Shown here: positions 58,592 through 64,000 of the stretch, piece after piece | Layout of the letters: the number at the start of each line of letters is the position of its first letter | Numbering within the stretch: the first letter of the stretch is position 1 | Assembly (NCBI GenBank): GCA_038250905.1 | Contig: JBBSBV010000009.1 | Span: 1 to 64,000 of the forward strand | Reading direction: 5' to 3' | DNA length: 64,000 nt | Source: JAENVU01 sp038250905 | Lineage (GTDB): Bacteria; Actinomycetota; Acidimicrobiia; IMCC26256; JAENVU01 | Made by a program: the position numbers and the translations under genes | Notes under the pieces: generated by a model | Databases searched by the model: none | The model's input: only the letters and a program-made list of their open reading frames with translations | What the model was told of the DNA's origin: nothing

Positions 58592-61215
58592 ACGAGCTGC
58601 GCTCGGCCTTCGAGGCCGGGCTCGGCGTGGATCTCGATCCGTACCAGCGCCGCGCGTTCGACGCACTCGACACCGACACTTCGGTACTCGTCGCCGCTCC
58701 CACTGGCTCGGGCAAGACGCTCGTCGCCGAATACGCGGTGCAGCGCGCCCTCGCCGCCGGCCGCAAGGTCTTCTACACCACACCGCTGAAGGCATTGTCG
58801 AACCAGAAGTACGGCGACTTCGCGCGGATCTACGGTCACGCGAACGTCGGACTCCTCACGGGCGACAACTCGGTGAACAGCGAGGCACCGATCGTGGTCA
58901 TGACCACCGAGGTGCTGCGGAACATGATCTACGCGGCATCGGACACGCTCACCAATCTCATGTACGTGGTGCTCGACGAGGTCCACTACCTCCAGAACCG
59001 CTACCGCGGCGCGGTGTGGGAAGAGGTCATCATCCACCTCCCACCCGAGGTCGGCCTCGTGTGCCTCTCGGCGACCGTGTCGAACGCCGAGGAGCTCGCC
59101 GACTGGATCGCGACCGTTCGTGGCCACATGACCGCGATCATCGAGGAACAACGCCCGGTCGAACTGACCAACCTGTACGCGGTCGCCGAGCGCCACCAAC
59201 CCGAGGTCCACCTCCTGCCCACGTTCGTCCCCGGGCCGGGCGGCGAACTCCGACCCAACCCCGAAGCGGCCCGCCTCGACGCGCGGGGGAGTGCCCGCGA
59301 TCGCGACCGCGCCCGGCCACGAACCCGGCTCGCGACCCCGCGGCGCGCCGATCTGGTCGGCGCACTGGCCGAGCAGTCGATGCTGCCCGCGATCGCGTTC
59401 ATCTTCAGCCGGGCCGCCTGTGACGACGCCGTGCGGCAGTGTCTGGCCGCGGGGTTGCGGCTCACCAACGGCGAGGAACGGGCGGCGCTGCGCGCCATCG
59501 CCGACGTCCACACTGCGCCGCTCGACGACCGGGACCTCGACGCCCTCGGCTACGACGACTGGATCAGTGGATTCGAACTGGGAATCGCCGCACATCACGC
59601 GGGTCTCGTGCCCCCACTCAAGGAAGCGGTGGAGGAGGGGTTCGCGGCGGGACTGGTGAAGGTGGTCTTCGCCACCGAGACCCTGTCGCTCGGCATCAAC
59701 ATGCCGGCCCGCACCGTCGTGATCGAGAAACTCTCGAAGTTCACCGGTGAGCACCACGAGTTCCTGACTCCCGGCGAGTACACCCAACTCACCGGCCGGG
59801 CGGGGCGCCGGGGGATCGACCCGGTCGGGTTCGCGGTCACGTGCTGGAGCCCGTTCGTACCGTTCGAGCAGGTGGCGGGACTCGCGTCGCGGCGGACCTC
59901 CGCGCTCACGTCGTCGTTCCGACCCACGTACAACATGGCCACGAACCTCGTAGCGCGGTACACGCGTGAGACCGCCGAGCGACTGCTCAGCCTCTCGTTC
60001 GCGCAGTACACGACCGACCGGGACGTGGTACGGACCGAACGGCACCTGACTCACAACGAACGCCAGATCGAGAAGTTCGCCGTCACCGCCCACTGCGATC
60101 ACGGTGACCTGGCGGAGTACCGAGCGCTTCTCGTCGAGGTGGAGGGCGTCCGCCGCGCCGCCGATCGCAACGGGCAGACCGAGGCCGCCATCGAGGGGCT
60201 CCGGCCCGGTGACATCGTGACCACACGGCGCAAGGGTGGCCGCGCGGTCGTGTTGAAGCACGAGAGCGGGCGCAGTGGTGGTCGACTCATGATGCTCGGG
60301 CCCAGTCGGGAGGTGTTCCGGCTCGGCCCCCGCGACTTCCGCCTGCCGCCCGCCCGCGTCGCCCACATCGAACTCCCCAAGCCGTTCGCGCCACGCAGCG
60401 TCACCTTCCGGCGCGCGGCCGCCGACGCGCTCGTGCACGCCCGGCTCCGGGATCCGGAGCCCCGGACCGACACCCGACTCGAAGACCTGCAAGCCGCGCT
60501 CGCGGACCACCCGGTGGGCCGGTGCCCGCAACTGGGCGCGCACCTCAAGGCCGCGGCCGCGGCCGAGCGACTCGAGCACGACACCGCCCGACTGCGCCGG
60601 CGCACCCGCGGTCGGTCCGAGAGCCTGACCCGCCAGTTCGACCAGGTGCTGACCGTGCTCGAGGCGCTCCACTACGTCGACGGCTGGCACCTCACCCCCG
60701 ACGGGGGTCTGCTCGCCCGCATGTACTCGGAGTCGGACCTCCTCATCGCCGAGGCGCTCCGCCGCGGCGTGTTCGACGGCCTCGCACCGGCCGAGTTGGC
60801 CGCGCTCATGTCGTGCTTCACCTACGAGCGTCGCGGCCCCGACTCCGGTCAGCCGATCGCACCGCCGGTATGGCCCACCAGTCGCGTCTCCCAACGAGCC
60901 CGGACCCTCGACCAGACTTGGCGGGAGGTGCACGGGCTGGAACAGGACAACGGGCTGCCCGAGACCCGCCGACCGGATCCCGGACTCACCGACGCGATGC
61001 ACGCGTGGGCCACCGGGGACTCGCTCGCCGACGTGCTCGACGAGGACGACGAACTCACCGGCGGCGACTTCGTGCGCCACGTCAAGCAGGTCGTCGACCT
61101 CCTCCGCCAACTCGGCGATGCCGCTCCGACGCCCGAGACCCGCGCCACCGCGAACGAGGCGGCCGATGCGTGCTTCCGGGGCGTGGTGGCCGCGTCGAGC
61201 GTCGTCCCGGCGTGA
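58588..61215 (+). CDS. helY: Ski2/Mtr4-like DEAH/DEVH RNA helicase HelY
   Basis: An 875-residue superfamily 2 helicase. Motif I VAAPTGSGKTLVAEYA, Ia YTTPLKALSNQKYGDF, II VVLDEVHYL, III CLSATVSNAEELADW, V TETLSLGINMPART and VI YTQLTGRAGRRGIDPVG. The C-terminal half resembles the DSHCT domain of Ski2/Mtr4, and an Arg-rich insert (DARGSARDRDRARPRTRL) lies between motifs III and IV. Actinobacterial relatives are named HelY and are inferred to act in RNA processing. GTGA overlaps at both ends. Confidence 0.93.
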   Translation: MNELRSAFEAGLGVDLDPYQRRAFDALDTDTSVLVAAPTGSGKTLVAEYAVQRALAAGRKVFYTTPLKALSNQKYGDFARIYGHANVGLLTGDNSVNSEAPIVVMTTEVLRNMIYAASDTLTNLMYVVLDEVHYLQNRYRGAVWEEVIIHLPPEVGLVCLSATVSNAEELADWIATVRGHMTAIIEEQRPVELTNLYAVAERHQPEVHLLPTFVPGPGGELRPNPEAARLDARGSARDRDRARPRTRLATPRRADLVGALAEQSMLPAIAFIFSRAACDDAVRQCLAAGLRLTNGEERAALRAIADVHTAPLDDRDLDALGYDDWISGFELGIAAHHAGLVPPLKEAVEEGFAAGLVKVVFATETLSLGINMPARTVVIEKLSKFTGEHHEFLTPGEYTQLTGRAGRRGIDPVGFAVTCWSPFVPFEQVAGLASRRTSALTSSFRPTYNMATNLVARYTRETAERLLSLSFAQYTTDRDVVRTERHLTHNERQIEKFAVTAHCDHGDLAEYRALLVEVEGVRRAADRNGQTEAAIEGLRPGDIVTTRRKGGRAVVLKHESGRSGGRLMMLGPSREVFRLGPRDFRLPPARVAHIELPKPFAPRSVTFRRAAADALVHARLRDPEPRTDTRLEDLQAALADHPVGRCPQLGAHLKAAAAAERLEHDTARLRRRTRGRSESLTRQFDQVLTVLEALHYVDGWHLTPDGGLLARMYSESDLLIAEALRRGVFDGLAPAELAALMSCFTYERRGPDSGQPIAPPVWPTSRVSQRARTLDQTWREVHGLEQDNGLPETRRPDPGLTDAMHAWATGDSLADVLDEDDELTGGDFVRHVKQVVDLLRQLGDAAPTPETRATANEAADACFRGVVAASSVVPA

Positions 61216-61898
61216 TCAAGCCCGGCGAGGAGTGGGGCACACCTACCGATGCCGCGCCGGACGTCACCCTCTGCGGGACCGACACCGACCTGGCCGCGCT
61301 GGTCAGTGACGACGGGTCGGCCCCGCTCGTCCGCTGGTCCCCGGTCGATTCCGAGTTCGCCCGGGCCGTCGGCCTGCATGCCGACCACGCCACGGCCCGA
61401 CCGGACGCCGGGGGCATGGAACTCCCGGTCGACGCATTCACCGTGGAACTCGGGACCCCGACCGAGTCGCCGCGCGTCGGGGTCAACGTCGCGGTGATGG
61501 GCGTCCCGCCGGCGAGGTTGCGCGCGTACCACCGGGCCCGGCCGGTGACGGTCGTGGTGGACGGGCGCACCCTCTTCGCAGGCCGCGCCACCACCGTCGT
61601 GGTCGCCAACGGGCAGTACCTCGACGGGTGCGATCTGGTCCCGCGCGGGCATCCGGGCGACGGCCGCCTCGAGATCCAGGTCTACGCCCTCCGGGCGGGG
61701 GAGCGGGCCCTGATGCGCCGCCGCCTGCCGAGCGGAACCCACCTCCCGCACCCCCGGATCGTGACCGGCTCGGGCCGGTCGGTCGAGGTCGGCACCGGCG
61801 ATCGCGCCTGGCCGGTGGCCATCGACGGGCGGCCGGCGCACGCAGCCGTTCGGCTGATCGCCCGGATCCGGCCCGCGGCCCTCCGCCTGCTCATCTGA
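61212..61898 (+). CDS. Diacylglycerol-kinase C-domain-like orphan
   Basis: A 228-residue protein that resembles only the C-terminal beta domain of YegS/DgkB-type lipid kinases: TTVVVANGQYLDGCDLVPRGHPGDGRLEIQVYAL followed by PRIVTGSGRSVEVGT and an N-terminal half with LVRWSPVDSEFARAVGL. The GGDGT nucleotide-binding domain of the kinases is absent, so it is probably not a kinase on its own. Mycobacterial helY is followed by an unrelated-looking Rv2091c in the same place. GTGA overlap with helY. Confidence 0.72.
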   Translation: MIKPGEEWGTPTDAAPDVTLCGTDTDLAALVSDDGSAPLVRWSPVDSEFARAVGLHADHATARPDAGGMELPVDAFTVELGTPTESPRVGVNVAVMGVPPARLRAYHRARPVTVVVDGRTLFAGRATTVVVANGQYLDGCDLVPRGHPGDGRLEIQVYALRAGERALMRRRLPSGTHLPHPRIVTGSGRSVEVGTGDRAWPVAIDGRPAHAAVRLIARIRPAALRLLI

Positions 61899-61948
61899 CC
61901 GACGCATCCGCGGCGGGGACCGGGCGCACCGGTAATCTCACCGATCCG

Positions 61949-63550
61949 ATGCAGTACGTGGCGGAGCACTTCGACGAACAGGAACAGGCCGTACTGCGTC
62001 CGTATTTCACCAACCTCGACGGGCCCGTCTTCGCCCTCGTGAACCTCCCCGAGGTGGTGAAGGGCGCGCTGTTCGCCCGGTACTCCCGCTCGGACAAGAG
62101 CCTCCGCCGCCTCTTCCTCGACGAGTTCGTCGGCGACCTCGACATCAGCGGCGACCTCTCGGTCGACGCGAGCATCGGGTTGAAGCGCGCCGAGCAGCTC
62201 TACGACCGCGTGTTCCTCGAATACGGCGACGACTCCGTCGCCCAGCTCGGTGGCGTGCACGTCGCTTGTGAGCAGGCATCGAACCTTCTCACCAAGGTGT
62301 TGGAATGGGGCCGGCTGATGGCCTACCTCGAACAGTCGACGCGCTACATCGAATACGACAGCCGCCTCGGTGGTCGGTACCGCTATTACCGCCCGCCCGA
62401 GGTCCTCGAGTCCAAGCTCGGGGCGCGCTACGTGGAGCAGGTCGACCAGCTCTTCGCGATCTACTCGGAGCTCCTGCCGAAGCTGCTCGACTGGGCCCGG
62501 CACCGGTACCCGAAGGATCCCGGCGATTCCGACTTCGTCTACAAGCAGACGATCAAGGCGAAGGCGTGCGACGCCCTGCGCGGGATCCTGCCGGCGGCGA
62601 CGCTCTCCAACGTCGGCATCTACGGAACCGGCCAGGGGTACGAGGCGCTGCTCCTGCGTATGCGCGCCCATCCGCTGCCGGAGGCGCGTCGCTACGCCGA
62701 CCTGATGCTGGTCGAGCTGCGCAAGGTGGTGCCGTCGTTCCTCACGCGGGTCGACCGGCCCGAGCGCGGGGGCGCGTGGAGCCAATACCTGGCCGACACC
62801 CGCGCCCACACCGACGACGTCGTCCACCGGATCTTCGGTCGGATCGACCCCGAACCCGCGCCCGCGGTGACCCTCGTCGACTTCGATCCCGAGGGCGAGG
62901 ACAAGGTGCTCGCCGCCATCGTCTACTCCCGGAGCAACCTGCCGGAGGACCAGATCCTCGCGCGCGTCCGTACCCTCGCGGCCGACGAGCGGGTCTCGAT
63001 CCTGCGGGCGTACGTGGGGGAGCGGGCCAACCGCCGACACAAGCCCGGGCGGGCCTTCGAGCGCACCGACTACCGGTTCGACGTGCTCGCCGATTACGGG
63101 GCGTTCCGTGACCTCCAGCGCCATCGCATGCTGACCATCGAGTGGCAGCAACTCTCCCCGGCGCACGGGTACGAGATCCCCGAGCCGGTGAGCGAGGCCG
63201 GTGAGGACGCCGCGTTCGTGAAGGCCATGGACATCTCGGCCGCGCTCTACGGCGCGATGGCGTTCCGGTTCCCGGAGCAGGCCTCGTACGCAGTGTCGCT
63301 CGCGTACCGCCTGCGCTACGTCATGCAGATGAACGCCCGCGAGGCGATGCACCTGATCGAACTCCGCACGACGCCACAGGGCCACCCGTCGTACCGCGTG
63401 GTCGCCCAGGAGATGCACCGACTCATCGCGGAGCAGGCCGGACACCGGGCGATCGCGGCGGCGATGAGCTACGCGGACCACGAGGTCTACGAGCTCGAGC
63501 GGCTGGCCTCGGAGCGTGCTGCCGCCGCTCGTCGCGCCACGCTTTCGTGA
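61949..63550 (+). CDS. Tandem ThyX-like protein (double FAD-dependent thymidylate synthase fold)
   Basis: A 533-residue protein with two ThyX-like modules, about twice the normal ThyX length. Module 1 (about 20-270) has YGDDSVAQLGGVHVACE and, in place of the RHRxxSxNxxSxRY signature, WGRLMAYLEQSTRYIEYD. Module 2 (about 300-525) has FRDLQRHRMLTIEWQQLSPAHGY, which keeps RHR but loses SxRY, and ELRTTPQGHPSYR. Both active-site motifs are thus partial, so thymidylate synthase activity is uncertain; perhaps halves combine or the protein has another flavin role. TAATCT box (61933-61938) 10 bases before the ATG. Confidence 0.85.
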   Translation: MQYVAEHFDEQEQAVLRPYFTNLDGPVFALVNLPEVVKGALFARYSRSDKSLRRLFLDEFVGDLDISGDLSVDASIGLKRAEQLYDRVFLEYGDDSVAQLGGVHVACEQASNLLTKVLEWGRLMAYLEQSTRYIEYDSRLGGRYRYYRPPEVLESKLGARYVEQVDQLFAIYSELLPKLLDWARHRYPKDPGDSDFVYKQTIKAKACDALRGILPAATLSNVGIYGTGQGYEALLLRMRAHPLPEARRYADLMLVELRKVVPSFLTRVDRPERGGAWSQYLADTRAHTDDVVHRIFGRIDPEPAPAVTLVDFDPEGEDKVLAAIVYSRSNLPEDQILARVRTLAADERVSILRAYVGERANRRHKPGRAFERTDYRFDVLADYGAFRDLQRHRMLTIEWQQLSPAHGYEIPEPVSEAGEDAAFVKAMDISAALYGAMAFRFPEQASYAVSLAYRLRYVMQMNAREAMHLIELRTTPQGHPSYRVVAQEMHRLIAEQAGHRAIAAAMSYADHEVYELERLASERAAAARRATLS

Positions 63551-63682
63551 CGCTGCGCGCGCAAGCGCGGACGACGCAAGAAAAATGTTCACCGCCGTGA
63601 CCAGGATCGACGCGCCGCGCCGCAGGTCAGAGCATCAACCGCGCGACCGCTTCGCCTTGACACGACCCCTCTCGGTCTGACT

Positions 63683-63857
63683 GACTCCACCTCGAACGGC
63701 ACTCGTTGGTCGTGGTTCTTCCCATTCGTGGGAAGGAAACGAGTGCCGTTGGCGGAGTCCAGGAGTCCTAGTAGAGAACTCTGTCATCGGTCGGCGGCGC
63801 GAGCCGGAGGCCGAGACAGTGGCCCCAACGGTCCCCTGGGCTTCGCCACCTTTTTTT
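63683..63857 (+). ncRNA. Structured intergenic RNA candidate with terminal hairpin and T-tract
   Basis: The 393-base gap 63551-63943 has no convincing gene but strong structure. A 6-bp outer stem (63683-63688 with 63754-63759) and a perfect 13-bp stem (63695-63707 with 63738-63750) enclose a 7-bp hairpin with a TTCG tetraloop (63718-63735). Next is a second hairpin with ctgtc/gacag and tcgg/ccga stems and a GCGA tetraloop (63781-63819), then a last stem (63819-63823 with 63845-63849) followed after one base by seven T (63851-63857). TTGACA at 63657-63662 could be a -35. I could not match it to 6S, RNase P, SRP RNA or tmRNA. Confidence 0.55.
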
Positions 63858-63893
63858 CGGACGTAATGCCCGAACACGCGCGCGACCCGGCGG

Positions 63894-63929
63894 TATAGTG
63901 CGCGCCCTCACGGGCCCCCGGCCCGGTTT
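63894..63929 (+). promoter_or_regulatory. Promoter and leader hairpin before the last gene
   Basis: TATAGT (63894-63899) is the best -10 box in the window. The likely start point is followed by a 6-bp GC hairpin and four T (about 63911-63929), a possible attenuator, and then a GAGAG site before ATG 63944. Confidence 0.45.
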
Positions 63930-63943
63930 TCGAGAGAGCGCAG

Positions 63944-64000
63944 ATGGCGGACGAAGAGATCGACGAAGCAGAGTTGGACCTCGACCAGGAGGCCGACGAC
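63944..64000 (+). CDS. Unidentified CDS, N-terminal fragment (runs off window)
   Basis: The first 19 codons of an open frame: MADEEIDEAELDLDQEADD, very acidic. A strong -10 box and leader hairpin precede it. Too little is present to name the product. Confidence 0.6.
   Translation, partial: MADEEIDEAELDLDQEADD

Noticed and set aside
58438..61110. An 890-codon open frame on the minus strand
   Set aside because: Antisense shadow of helY; the plus-strand product has every helicase motif, and the minus product resembles no family.
63635..63877. An 80-codon minus-strand ORF in the last intergenic gap
   Set aside because: It runs through paired stems and the T-tract of the RNA candidate, has no ribosome site and no family resemblance.

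Overview
The window is high-GC chromosomal DNA from an actinobacterium. It carries a Pup-proteasome locus (ARC/Mpa, Dop, Pup, PrcB, PrcA, PafA, PafB, PafC), a fused F420-precursor gene (fbiC) and GTG starts throughout. Many genes have a TANNNT box 6-10 bases before the start codon, the layout of leaderless mRNAs. The distant gene arrangement, the tandem ThyX-like protein and the ctaB/tkt/tal/pgl genes scattered rather than clustered suggest a deep-branching class such as Acidimicrobiia; that placement is inference. I saw no rRNA, tRNA, insertion sequence, prophage or CRISPR array.

Layout. 0-5.8 kb: end of a polyprenyl diphosphate synthase, an ABC-2 exporter pair, a TlpA-like thioredoxin with heme O synthase (ctaB), a divergent GroES-like gene, an SDR, TatA and a gamma-carbonic-anhydrase-like protein. 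5.8-15.3 kb: a Cys-rich protein, an M20 peptidase, a GlcDEF-type oxidase operon, photolyase, a LOG protein and a PfkB kinase. 15.3-23.2 kb: fbiC, 6-phosphogluconolactonase, a Mug-like glycosylase, transaldolase-transketolase and a quinone oxidoreductase. 23.4-31.5 kb: FIST sensor, NagA-like deacetylase, glycosyltransferase, an AMP-forming acyl-CoA ligase beside a split ADP-forming acyl-CoA synthetase (its alpha-like part has a one-base frameshift), and a PBP4-type carboxypeptidase. 31.5-38.3 kb: small membrane proteins, a ubiquitin-fold sulfur carrier next to a TtuA-like tRNA thiolase, TrmI, a MarP-like membrane protease, and an NRAMP-like transporter with a soluble MgtE-like partner behind a structured leader that encodes a 20-residue peptide.

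38.3-63.6 kb is the proteasome region: ferredoxin, ARC, an accessory block (DUF6886-like, isochorismatase-like, DinB, a poly-Thr secreted protein, a ceramidase-like secreted protein), then dop-pup-59-aa ORF-prcB-prcA, a probably foreign APH gene and a DinB gene, then pafA-DUF3866-pafB-pafC, lepB, GDPD, Tat genes, helY, a DAGK-C orphan and tandem ThyX. Pup ends in GGE, so it can be ligated by PafA without deamidation; Dop is then needed for depupylation. PafBC is known in mycobacteria as a DNA-damage activator, so its place beside pafA links stress response and protein turnover.

The most notable candidates are the leader ahead of the MgtE/NRAMP pair (peptide, hairpins and an anti-Shine-Dalgarno segment), a structured and terminated RNA candidate at about 63.68-63.86 kb, the sulfur carrier with a GGSQ tail, the uncharacterised ORF between pup and prcB, and a short leaderless ORF abutting pafA.
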